This document shows, one piece after another, positions 10,401-17,986 of a DNA stretch of 51,570 bases (its first letter is position 1; each line of letters starts with the position of its first letter). Origin of the DNA: Candidatus Acidiferrum typicum (GTDB taxonomy: Bacteria > Acidobacteriota > Terriglobia > Acidiferrales > UBA7541); the NCBI GenBank assembly GCA_002478115.1, contig DLMH01000161.1:1-51570 (forward strand). The letters are read 5' to 3'. The notes under the pieces are model-generated. The model did not search any database, was not told where the DNA came from, and was given only the letters and a program-made list of their open reading frames with translations. A program made the translations under genes and the position numbers.

Positions 10401-10591
10401 ACGCTCGCCAGAACCACGTTCATCCCGCTCCGGTCAATGGTCTCGGCGAAGGCGCGGTAAAGACCTTCGGCGCCATTCCCCCGGCCGCACGTACCCATGC
10501 CAACGGCGATGCGCGGCACCTGCGGCACCAGTTTTGCCATTCCTGATTCGCGAACAGCAGTAAATGCTCCAATATCCTGAATTCGCGGCAT
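7433..10591 (-). CDS. hoxF: HoxF-like diaphorase fused to a GltD-like FAD/NAD(P) oxidoreductase
   Basis: A 1052-residue fusion. Residues 25-115 are a thioredoxin-like [2Fe-2S] domain keeping only three Cys (about 35, 66, 70). Residues 130-560 are NuoF/HoxF: the glycine-rich nucleotide loop GRGGAGYLTG near 200, the FMN site CNADEGDPGAY near 228, and the cluster SCGKCLPC plus a Cys near 534. Residues 562-985 are like the small subunit of glutamate synthase or NfnB: an N-terminal Cys-rich region (CEN-SCPLHMNIP, CQHPCDSRC), FAD loop GAGPAG near 680, and second nucleotide loop GGGNAA near 810 with a following YRR typical of NADP binding. A Cys-rich tail (CRCLRC) ends it. The ATG at 10591 overlaps the hoxE stop (TGATG) with GGGGGAG upstream. 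Standard HoxF is about 530-600 residues, so this has a second nucleotide/flavin module; electron bifurcation or a dual NAD/NADP role is inferred. Confidence 0.93.
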   Translation of the reverse strand: MPRIQDIGAFTAVRESGMAKLVPQVPRIAVGMGTCGRGNGAEGLYRAFAETIDRSGMNVVLASVGCFGACFQEPLVNIRLPGLPLIILHRVQSNDAVRILHELSRGNITNDLAYCKVEEWDHITAKLKYGRGYPEIPLWNDVPFFKGQKKIVLRNCGFINPDDIEEYIAVGGYQALYKVLIDGRPENILEQIKASKLRGRGGAGYLTGNKWEFMAKAKSDQKYIICNADEGDPGAYMNRNEIESDPHSLIEGMIIGGYVMGATEGIIYIRAEYPLAVHRLNRAIEQAREHGVLGDNILGRGFKFNIELVEGAGAFVCGEETALIASLEGCAGRPRPRPPFPAHKGLWGKPTNINNVETWYNISPIVTLGPAWFTETGSPKSSGTKVFSLVGKISSTGLVEMPLGTPLRTFIYDIGEGGVNGHQIKAVQTGGPSGGCIPPEMFDTPVDYESLAQLGSIMGSGGMVVMDDDNCMVDVARYFIEFTHSESCGKCLPCRVGLNKSLRILSRITEGAGTVHHLGLLDELSRYIRECSLCGLGQTAPNPVLTTLRHFHHEFEDHIVARRCQAGVCEELALSPCENSCPLHMNIPRFLQLYKENRLDDAFVSVIMENPLPASTGRVCQHPCDSRCRRQTLDEPVNMREVHRFIADSVFFSDRYEEVLKRVLSRKLEPTGRKIAISGAGPAGLTAAFYLAMLGHEVTVYDSKSEAGGMLRFALPEYRLPKAALRREIELIERLGVKFIFNTRVGFDVPLNELADRFDSVFISIGTWRESWVYQPGTELKGVYPALLFLEAVSKGERVPIGKNVAIIGGGNAAIDSARTALRRGAEVTVFYRREHKDMPAIEEETQAAKDEGAQFVFLAAPHRVIGDKAGNVKALEIVKTTLGEYDASGRRKPVASDEIRRYECDSVIFAIGESVDFDFARASGLSLKPSGTIDVDRFSLESSRSGFYAGGDVITGASNVSNAMAYGKQAARNIDMKLMESDRWGEILPDFEFGQDPPEVPSPNHRNNGQMLAPVVRVRSNAEVVMGLSHEETLDETCRCLRCDVKVANVS

Positions 10592-11130
10592 CACTCACTC
10601 CCCCGCTCGATCGTCTGGATTTCACGCTGCAATGTGCGCTCATTCGCGTGGCCGCAAATGTGGTGATTCACTTCCACGACCGGCGCCAGCGCACACTGCC
10701 CAAAACACGCCACGGTGCGCACCGTGAATTTCTGGTCGGGCGTTGTCTGCAGGATCTTGTCGGCACCGCCGCCGTCGCTTTCATCTTCGAGCGTCAAGCC
10801 CAGTTCCAAGCGCAGGCTCTCGAGGAGATTGCGCGAGCCGCGCGTGTGGCACGCCGTGCCGCGACAAATGCAGATGGTGTTGTCGCCCTGTGGCTGGAGG
10901 TTGAACAAGGCGTAGAAGGTGGCAACACTATAGACGCGGGAGAGCGGCGTCTGCGTTTTCAACGCAATATACTCCAGCGTCTCCATGGGAAGGTATTTGT
11001 GCGGGTGGTGCTCCTGAACGGCTTCCAGGATACCCAGCAGTGCGCCGGGGCGCTCATCCTTGCTCACGATCACCTGATCAATGAAAGCGCGTTCCCCCGC
11101 GTCGAGAAGTTCCTTGGCCATTTCGTGCAT
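10591..11130 (-). CDS. hoxE: Hydrogenase diaphorase subunit (HoxE/NuoE-like)
   Basis: A 179-residue thioredoxin-fold [2Fe-2S] protein homologous to NuoE. The ligands are C89 and C94 (CRGTAC) and C142 and C146 (CFGQC). It is the first gene of the operon; the ATG at 11130 follows AAAGGAG. It overlaps hoxF by one base. It extends the HoxFU diaphorase with an extra cluster, as in the five-subunit HoxEFUYH enzymes. Confidence 0.94.
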   Translation of the reverse strand: MHEMAKELLDAGERAFIDQVIVSKDERPGALLGILEAVQEHHPHKYLPMETLEYIALKTQTPLSRVYSVATFYALFNLQPQGDNTICICRGTACHTRGSRNLLESLRLELGLTLEDESDGGGADKILQTTPDQKFTVRTVACFGQCALAPVVEVNHHICGHANERTLQREIQTIERGSE

Positions 11131-11814
11131 AACACTCCTTTCGCAGGTACTTGCGCACCCTCCAGAGCCTGGTGTGCCGCGTCATCAACCGGTGCAGTCT
11201 TCCAGCGCTGCCGCGTCCCTTTCCGCCAGAGAGGAACGCGCGGGTGTTGTTCACACCCACTTCCGCCATCGATGCTGAACTACGAGGAGCGGGCGAAGCT
11301 GGACGAGGTGCTGCTCGCTGCGAGATTGGGCGCGCCGTGCGGTCTAGGCCCTGGCAGGAACCTGGCCCGTTTTGCGGGGAACCACCGGTCGTCGCCCCAT
11401 CCTTATCTTACATACCCAAGACCTCGATACTCCCTGGGCCAGCGTTCTCCGCTCTTGCACACGCACTCTTAACGGAGGACTTTGTCCTCATTCGCATCAA
11501 TACCACACGCCTACATTCTGGATGCTAGGCGTCTGGAAGGGGCGAAACCGTGATGCGAGTCACGGCGGAGGGTGACTCCCGACAGCTAACGGAGTTTCTA
11601 TCCGCGCAAACACTGTAGGCTCTTTGGCCACATTCCCAGCGGATGGCTCTCTTTTGTGGCCAATGAATCGCCTCTGCCCCGTTTTCGCGCCAAATCCGCT
11701 GGTGGCAAAACGGCCCGTTTCGACCACGTCACGTTTGCCAGTGACGGATATCACAGACCTATGTGTTCCGGGTTTGACAGATTGGTGAAGTCTCCCACCG
11801 AAAGGACACCATCT
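11131..11814. other. Divergent intergenic region, hox operon / acyl-CoA dehydrogenase
   Basis: A 684-nt region with no protein-like frame. It must hold the promoters of the hox operon (leftward) and of the acyl-CoA dehydrogenase operon (rightward). Two short inverted repeats are visible: GAGGAC-TTT-GTCCTC at 11475-11489 and CCGTGA-TGCGAG-TCACGG at 11548-11565. They could be operators or a leader hairpin; no known riboswitch was recognised. Confidence 0.5.
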
Positions 11815-14028
11815 ATGTCCACCGCCACCCGCCACAAGCTGGAAATGCTCCGCACCCTCCCCTCCGATGCCGCCCGCCAGATCCAATGGAGCTTTGCCGA
11901 CCGCTACGACCTCCAAATGCTGGTCCAGTCTGTTCGGGCTGTAGCCCGTGGTCCGGTTGCTCGCTTGGTAGCGCAAGGTGGCCGTAATACCCACGAGTGG
12001 ACCCCTGGCAAAGCGGAGATGTTGGAAGCTTTTGACCACTCGGGCATCACCGCGGTCTTTATGGATCTCGAACAAGGTGGATTCATTGCGGGACCCCGGA
12101 ACCTCGCGTTGGCGCTTGTGGCCTTTGAGTTAGCTTGGGTGGACGGAGGCGCTGCCACCGCCAGCCTCGCCGGATGTCTTGCTTTGGCACCGATTCACGA
12201 ACGCGGCACCCCAGAGCAGCAGGATCGTTACATGAAACTTGCGGCTCCCCCACAACCCGGCGAGGATCGCAAGCCGTGGCGCGGCGCGTTCTGCCTGACC
12301 GAGCCGATTCCCTATGTCGGCGTAGACACCGGCATGCTTGACGGCAAGATCCGTATCGTCGAATGGAAGCCTGGGGAAGAGCCCATCCTCCAAGTGGAGA
12401 AGCGCGGTCGTTTCATCACCAACATTGGATTCGCGAACTTTGTGACCGCCGCCGTTGACTCTGGCGATGACCGAATCAAGGGAAGCTGCATGGTCATCCT
12501 GGAAGAGGGTGACCCGGGCATCTTCGATCGTGGCACGGCCACCAAGAAAATGGTTCACCAGCTTTCCTCTACGGGGGATCCGATCTTCAATTTGCGCGTT
12601 CCGGCCAGCCGTATTGTGGGGGGATACGATATTAAGAACGGCGTCCTGGTACCGCGCTACAGCCACAGCGAAGTCATTGAAGCGGTGTTCCGGCGCACTC
12701 GGGTAACCGTGGGTGTGATGACCGCCGCTAAGTTGCTTTCCGCTGTGGAACCTGTGATCCGGTATCAACGCGGCAGATTCCGCGGCGCCGCCACGGCCAC
12801 CCCTGGCTCGGTACGCTACGAGATGGGTCTGCAGGCACGCGAAGATGCCCTCCACCGACTGGTGGATGTATGGGCCACGGGGGAGGCGAGTGCTTCGCTG
12901 GCATTTGCGGCCGCGCGAGCATTTGACGAATTGGACCCACTCGAGCGGGAAGCCGACCGCATCATCGCGGAGCGCGGTGTGAGCGGCACGCGCGCAAAAG
13001 CGAAGTTCTTGCGCCAGGTTTCCGATGAAGCCGCGTCGCTTCTGCGGCTCATGCCGGGCGATCAACGCAAGGAGAAGTTGCAATCGGATACGTTGATGCG
13101 CTTTGTGACGCTTGATTCTCTTGCGGACATACTCTGCCCTGCCGCGAAGTTGTGGAACACAGGCTGGGGTGCGCAGATGATGCGCGAAGCCGTGAGCCTG
13201 ATGGGCGGCTACGGCATCACGGAAGACTGCCCCGGCTTCCTGGGCAACAAGTGGATGGACGCGCAGCTCGAAGCCACCTACGAGGGACCCGAGGCGGTGC
13301 AGCGGCGCCAGCTATCCGTGACCATGACGAACCCGGTCTTTCTGGCGCAGTTCCGCAACTGGATCAGGGAAATGCGCGGCATCGCTTCGGAGCGTCCCGG
13401 CACGGGCGCATGCACTTTGGCAACGGCGATGACCATGTGGCTGTGGACGCTCGAACGCCTGCAGCACTCCACTGACAGCGATGGCGGCAAGCTGTATCAG
13501 AGCGCACGGCAGGGCGTCACCTTCCCGCTGGCCGACGCGCTCTGCTGGCTTCTGGCGGCGCGTTGCCAGGTCCTCGATGTGCTGGAACTGGATCGCCGCG
13601 GCGCACAGGACAGTTCGGTGGCCGAGGGCCTCTCCGGGTTGGTCAATTTCCTGAGCGATCTTTGCCACGTGCAGACCGCGCGCGCGGGAGGCGAAGCGGC
13701 CCGCATTTGCGCGGAACTCGTCTTTGGCTACAACCGGCACCCGGCTTGGGATGAAGAAGGCTACCGGGGCTGCTACCAGCAGGACGAACTCGACGCCCTC
13801 GAAGGATTCGTTCCCGGGATCGCCGCTTGTGCTACCGATGTGATTGCAGGCGACGGCTCACACCCAAGCAAGGCCGGCCCTTGCGCGAAGTGCAACGGCG
13901 CGGAGCAGTTCCTGACGCTGCACAGCAAGCTGGCCACGTGCCTGACCGGTTCGCGATTGGCAAAGGACCGCGCCGCCGAAGCCGTATCGAAGCTCATGAT
14001 TCCGGAAGTGTTGGACTACCCCGCATGA
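11815..14028 (+). CDS. Large acyl-CoA dehydrogenase
   Basis: A flavoprotein that would oxidise an acyl-CoA and hand electrons to ETF. At 737 residues it is longer than the usual 380 and resembles the long ACADs with a C-terminal extension. The ATG at 11815 has GAAAGGAC upstream; an in-frame GTG at 11656 gives 53 unlikely residues. Features are the middle domain GAFCLTEP with FITNIG (flavin and substrate contacts), the C-terminal four-helix domain, and MGGYGITEDCPGFLGNKW followed by ATYEGPEAVQRRQ, where the Glu near 490 occupies the usual catalytic-base position. The last 200 residues have no motif I know. The stop overlaps the next start (ATGA). The substrate is unknown. Confidence 0.92.
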   Translation: MSTATRHKLEMLRTLPSDAARQIQWSFADRYDLQMLVQSVRAVARGPVARLVAQGGRNTHEWTPGKAEMLEAFDHSGITAVFMDLEQGGFIAGPRNLALALVAFELAWVDGGAATASLAGCLALAPIHERGTPEQQDRYMKLAAPPQPGEDRKPWRGAFCLTEPIPYVGVDTGMLDGKIRIVEWKPGEEPILQVEKRGRFITNIGFANFVTAAVDSGDDRIKGSCMVILEEGDPGIFDRGTATKKMVHQLSSTGDPIFNLRVPASRIVGGYDIKNGVLVPRYSHSEVIEAVFRRTRVTVGVMTAAKLLSAVEPVIRYQRGRFRGAATATPGSVRYEMGLQAREDALHRLVDVWATGEASASLAFAAARAFDELDPLEREADRIIAERGVSGTRAKAKFLRQVSDEAASLLRLMPGDQRKEKLQSDTLMRFVTLDSLADILCPAAKLWNTGWGAQMMREAVSLMGGYGITEDCPGFLGNKWMDAQLEATYEGPEAVQRRQLSVTMTNPVFLAQFRNWIREMRGIASERPGTGACTLATAMTMWLWTLERLQHSTDSDGGKLYQSARQGVTFPLADALCWLLAARCQVLDVLELDRRGAQDSSVAEGLSGLVNFLSDLCHVQTARAGGEAARICAELVFGYNRHPAWDEEGYRGCYQQDELDALEGFVPGIAACATDVIAGDGSHPSKAGPCAKCNGAEQFLTLHSKLATCLTGSRLAKDRAAEAVSKLMIPEVLDYPA

Positions 14029-15887
14029 CCCCGGTCGGACCCGCGCCGCCTGCCGCCATCGACCGGCAGCAGATGGATGTCGATATCGCTTGTGTCGGCT
14101 TCGGTCCGGCTATGGGCGGTTTCCTCACCACACTCTCGCGCAGCTTGCTGAACCCGGACGGTTCTCCGCGGCTGGAGAGCAGTTGCCTGCCCGGGACGCC
14201 GCTCCAGGTGATTTGCTACGAGCGCGCTGACGGCTTGGGGTTTGGCGTTTCGGGAGCGGTCACGCGGGGGCGTGGCATCCGCCGCAGCTTCCCCGAGCTT
14301 GACCTTGCGCAAATCCCCATGGCCACTCCGGTCAAGCAAGAGAAGCTGGTCTATCTTCTCGATCCCACCGGCGCCAGCAAGCGCTCCTTCGCGCTGCGCG
14401 CTGCCGACAAACTGATTCGCACGTTTGGCTCTTTTATCGGATGTCGTGAAGACGCTCTCGAACTCCCCTTCATCCCGAGTTTCATGCAAAAGCACGACGG
14501 CTTCGTGATGTCCCTCGGCCAGTTCAATCAATGGGTGGCCGAGCATCTCACTTCTTCGGGCTTGCTGCAGATCTGGCCTGGCACGCCCGTGAGCGCACCG
14601 TTAATCGAAGACCGCGCCGTGAAGGGGATACGTCTTGCGGATCAGGGCACCGCTCTGGACGGCACACCGCAAGATGGTTTTCTGCCCGGAATGGACATCC
14701 GCGCGGCGCTGACCGTGGTGGGCGATGGACCGGTGGGCGCTGTCGGCCGCGGGATCGATGCGCATTTCGGCTTGCCGGCGGGGCACGAGCATTCCGAATG
14801 GGCGCTGGGCATGAAGATGGTGATCGAGCTTCGGGAAGATTCCGGGCTAGAGGCAGGAACGGTTCTGCACACGTTCGGCTTCCCGGAGCCGGAGATTTTC
14901 GGCTTCCTCTACGTCCATCCGGACCGTCTGGCTTCCGTGGGCATCTTCATTCCTTCGTGGTTCCGCAGCCCCGTGCGCACGGCCTATCGCTATCTGCAGC
15001 ACTTCGTTCTTCATCCTTATCTGTGGCGCCATTTGCAGGGCGGAACGCTGAAATCGTGGGGCGCGAAGTCGCTGCAGGAATCGGGGCGCCGCGGCGAGCC
15101 TTTCCTTGTGGGAAACGGCTACGCGCGAATCGGCGAAGGCTCCGGGAGCACCAATGTTCTCTCCGGCTCCGGCGTGGATGAAGCCTGGACCACGGGCGCG
15201 CAACTCGCCGAAGCTGTCGTCGAGCTCCTCGAGAAGAAACTGCCGTTCACGCGACAAAATCTGGAAGACACCTACGTGCGTCGCCGCCGCGCCAGTTGGG
15301 TGGACCGCGAATCCCGGGTTGCTGCCGATTCTCGCAACGGGTTCCCGCATGGATTACTCAGCGGCCTTTTCGGAATGGCGCTCGCAGGCTTCACCGGCGG
15401 CCGCGTGGTTATTCCTCCGCCGTCTTCGCGACAAAAAGGCGCGTCCCTGGAGGAGCGCTGCGGTGCGCGCATCCCTCCGGCTGAATTACAAAAATTGAAG
15501 GACGAAGCGGCCGAGCGCAGCCTGCCGTTGCACGACCAGATCATGAATCGTTGCGGCTGGCCGGAAATTCCGTTCGACGGGAAACTGCTCATCTCTCAAC
15601 AAGACGCCTTGCTGACCGGCGGCAGCGTGCAAGCGCCGCCAGGCTACGCCAATCATGTGGCGTTCCTTCGCCCGGATGTCTGCCGCAACTGCGAGCCGAA
15701 ACTTTGCGTGGAAATGTGTTCCGGCCAGGCGATTTCCCGTGGCGAGAGCGGCGTGCCCCAGTTTGACCGGGAAAAGTGCATTTTCTGCGGCGCTTGCTTG
15801 TGGAATTGCCGCGCCGATGAAGCCGGCGAACCCGCTAACATAGATTTCCGCGCCGGCGCCGGCGGTTTGCATTCCGCTTTGAATTGA
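14025..15887 (+). CDS. FixC-like ETF:quinone oxidoreductase fused to a FixX-like ferredoxin
   Basis: A 620-residue protein predicted to take electrons from the adjacent ETF to the quinone pool. The N-terminal FAD loop is VGFGPAMGG (24-32). The middle part has WALGMKMVIEL, GFPEPEIFGFLYVHPD and the EGSGSTNVLSGSGVDEAW stretch near the flavin in FixC/ETF-QO proteins. The C-terminus (551-600) is a ferredoxin with two Cys groups: C553, C556, C561, C565 and C585, C588, C591, C595. In most bacteria FixC and FixX are separate genes. The ATGA overlap with the upstream dehydrogenase fixes the start. Confidence 0.88.
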   Translation: MTPVGPAPPAAIDRQQMDVDIACVGFGPAMGGFLTTLSRSLLNPDGSPRLESSCLPGTPLQVICYERADGLGFGVSGAVTRGRGIRRSFPELDLAQIPMATPVKQEKLVYLLDPTGASKRSFALRAADKLIRTFGSFIGCREDALELPFIPSFMQKHDGFVMSLGQFNQWVAEHLTSSGLLQIWPGTPVSAPLIEDRAVKGIRLADQGTALDGTPQDGFLPGMDIRAALTVVGDGPVGAVGRGIDAHFGLPAGHEHSEWALGMKMVIELREDSGLEAGTVLHTFGFPEPEIFGFLYVHPDRLASVGIFIPSWFRSPVRTAYRYLQHFVLHPYLWRHLQGGTLKSWGAKSLQESGRRGEPFLVGNGYARIGEGSGSTNVLSGSGVDEAWTTGAQLAEAVVELLEKKLPFTRQNLEDTYVRRRRASWVDRESRVAADSRNGFPHGLLSGLFGMALAGFTGGRVVIPPPSSRQKGASLEERCGARIPPAELQKLKDEAAERSLPLHDQIMNRCGWPEIPFDGKLLISQQDALLTGGSVQAPPGYANHVAFLRPDVCRNCEPKLCVEMCSGQAISRGESGVPQFDREKCIFCGACLWNCRADEAGEPANIDFRAGAGGLHSALN

Positions 15888-15927
15888 GTTTCAGAACGAG
15901 AATTCGCGTACGGGGGAATTCACCAGC

Positions 15928-16740
15928 ATGAGTAATGGATACCATATCGTTGTTTGCGGCAGCGTCGTGCCCGATCCGCTGCAAACTCTCGAACCCATCG
16001 AGACACCCGCCGGCCCGGCCCTCAAGAACGAGATGCTGCTTCCTGCCGTGCTCGATCCCTGGGCCGCGCACGCGCTCTATGAAGCCGCCAATCTTGCCGC
16101 CCACGCAGCCGGAAGCAAAGTGTGGCTCGTCAGCCTCGGCGCAAAAGCCAAATTGCGGCAGGTGATGATGACCATCGCGCAGAAGGTCAGCTTCGAATTA
16201 GTTCCCATCGATGGGCCTGCCAGCGGCTTTGCTGATGCGCATGCCACGGCCGCGCTTCTCGCCGAAGCCATCCAATCCATCACAGGGCTGGATCGCTCGC
16301 GGCTGCTTTTGTTCGGCGGCTGGGAATCGGCTTCGCGGGGCGCGGGCGTCACTATGCAATTGATCGGCGAACGTCTCGGCATTCTCGATCAATTCCAGGG
16401 AGTCGATCAGCTCAGGGTACAGCCTGATGGCGCGTTTGAAATTCTGGAACGCATCGAAGGTGGCCGTCACCAAGTTTCGCTCTGCCAGGGCCCTCCTGCA
16501 TTATTCGGCTGGGCAACCGGCAATCTCCCGGAACCGCGCAACAACCCTCAGATCGGCATGGCCAATATGCGCGCGATCATGCCCGCGTTACAGCGCGCCA
16601 AAACCGCTGCCCCCGCTCCGGACGCTATACGCTATCGAAGTGCCAGCCCGCCAAAACAACAGCGGCAAACGCGCATCGTCAAAAATCTCTCCGCCGAAGA
16701 GATTGCCCGGGAAATCGTCGCCTGGATCGAGAAGGCGTGA
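15928..16740 (+). CDS. etfB: Electron transfer flavoprotein beta subunit
   Basis: A 270-residue ETF beta. N-terminal Rossmann-like fold (YHIVVCGSVVPDP), conserved DPWAAHALYEAANLA, and the signature region near 205-235 (GNLPEPRNNPQIGMANMRAIMPALQ), which matches the NEPR...P...M.A pattern of EtfB. The C-terminal tail ends in an EEIAREIVAWIEKA helix likely to grip EtfA. It lies 40 nt after the FixC-X gene and 10 nt before etfA in the same operon. Confidence 0.9.
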   Translation: MSNGYHIVVCGSVVPDPLQTLEPIETPAGPALKNEMLLPAVLDPWAAHALYEAANLAAHAAGSKVWLVSLGAKAKLRQVMMTIAQKVSFELVPIDGPASGFADAHATAALLAEAIQSITGLDRSRLLLFGGWESASRGAGVTMQLIGERLGILDQFQGVDQLRVQPDGAFEILERIEGGRHQVSLCQGPPALFGWATGNLPEPRNNPQIGMANMRAIMPALQRAKTAAPAPDAIRYRSASPPKQQRQTRIVKNLSAEEIAREIVAWIEKA

Positions 16741-16750
16741 GGAAGAGGCC

Positions 16751-17794
16751 ATGACCAAGAATATTCTTCTGCTCGCTCATCTCGATGAATCTGGCAATGG
16801 ACTGCCCAAGGCCGCAGGAGAAGCTCTCGGCGCCGCTGTTGAGCTGGCCAAGCAACTGAATGCTTCCCTCTCCATAGGTTTAATTGGCGGTGACGTGCAA
16901 GCTGCCGCGGATTCCGTGGCGAATAGCGGCGCACAACGCCTGCTTGCTGTCATGGGATCAGACTTCGCGCAGCCGCGCTTTGCCAGCGACCTTTTGGCTG
17001 CCGAGGCGTTGTGCCGGACTGCTTCCGCCGACCTGATCCTCGCGCCCGCAACGTCCCGCTTCCTGCGCGCGCTGCCCGGCTTGGCCCATCGCTTGAATGG
17101 CCGCGTGGATACGCACATCACCTCGATCCAGGTAGTTGATGGAGCAGTTTGCGCCACGCGTTGGTTCTACCGGCAGCGCATCGAAGGCGTATTTCAGCGC
17201 GACGCCCGTCCCTGGATCTTGCTGCTCGATTCCGGATGTCACGAGGCGTATTGCGGCCCCTCGGGAAAAGCAGCCATTGAAGAAATCGCCGTCGCGCTGC
17301 CTTCCGAGGCCCGGCGCACGACCATCGCGGGAATCCGCGCGCCCAAATCGGATTCACAGACGATTCGACCCGATGCCGCCCTGCTCTTCGTGGCCGGCGC
17401 CGGCTGGACCAAGAAGCAGCCCGACGGAAAGTCGCACCCGGAACAAGCCGAATCTCTCATCCTCGGTTTTCTTCGCGCGTCTGGAGCTTCACTCGGCGGC
17501 AGTAAGTCGCTCGTGGATCAAAGCGGGGAGAATCAGGCCGTGCTGGGATTCATGACCCATCTGAATCAGGTGGGCCAGACCGGTGCCACTCCACGCCACC
17601 CGAAAGGGCTCTCCACGTGTTGTCACGGCGAGGAACCCCACGTGGTCGGCTGGCGGTTTATCAACGAGCGGCGCGCGATCAATCTCGATCCCAATTGTGG
17701 CTGGGCCCGCGGCAAGGCCGACGTGCTCTACGTTGCCGATGCCTTCGAGGTCATGGCCAAGGTGAATGATCTTCTGAAAAAGCCCCAGTCGTGA
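16751..17794 (+). CDS. etfA: Electron transfer flavoprotein alpha subunit, divergent
   Basis: A 347-residue ETF alpha. The ATG at 16751 has GGAAGAGG upstream; the frame is open further left only as a shadow of etfB. N-terminal half: adenine-nucleotide fold with NILLLAHLDESGNGLPKAA, ADLILAPATS and GLAHRLNG. C-terminal FAD half: RPDAALLFVAGAGW, SKSLVDQSG, VGQTGATPRHPKGL, then NLDPN...ADVLYVADAFEVMAKVNDLL. The usual EtfA FAD signature (about GISGAIQHLAGM) is replaced by GLSTCCHGEEPHVVGW, so it belongs to an atypical ETF branch. Co-transcription with its dehydrogenase and quinone reductase suggests a dedicated rather than general ETF. Confidence 0.87.
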   Translation: MTKNILLLAHLDESGNGLPKAAGEALGAAVELAKQLNASLSIGLIGGDVQAAADSVANSGAQRLLAVMGSDFAQPRFASDLLAAEALCRTASADLILAPATSRFLRALPGLAHRLNGRVDTHITSIQVVDGAVCATRWFYRQRIEGVFQRDARPWILLLDSGCHEAYCGPSGKAAIEEIAVALPSEARRTTIAGIRAPKSDSQTIRPDAALLFVAGAGWTKKQPDGKSHPEQAESLILGFLRASGASLGGSKSLVDQSGENQAVLGFMTHLNQVGQTGATPRHPKGLSTCCHGEEPHVVGWRFINERRAINLDPNCGWARGKADVLYVADAFEVMAKVNDLLKKPQS

Positions 17795-17839
17795 CGGAGC
17801 ACATTCGCCGCGCTGTGTCCGCGTAACGTCAATGCCTCT

Positions 17840-17863
17840 GACGAACGGGCAGTGGGTCAGTTT
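17840..17863 (+). repeat. Left end of transposon-like element: 8-bp direct repeat plus 16-bp IR
   Basis: GACGAACG (17840-17847) is directly followed by GGCAGTGGGTCAGTTT (17848-17863). The right end has the inverted partner at 14 of 16 positions and the same GACGAACG outside it. Confidence 0.8.
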
Positions 17864-17986
17864 CCGATTAGGCCACGCTTTAGTCGGACACATGGGCCCC
17901 ACTACGAAGATGTCTGGTCAGCGGTGCCAGCTCAACCGGGACTTAGCACCCTGCTTTAGCGATCCTCTAATCGGAAGTCTGAATGC

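Noticed and set aside
11548..11565. Riboswitch in the hox/acyl-CoA dehydrogenase intergenic region
   Set aside because: Only a 6-bp hairpin is visible, and no known aptamer consensus could be matched.
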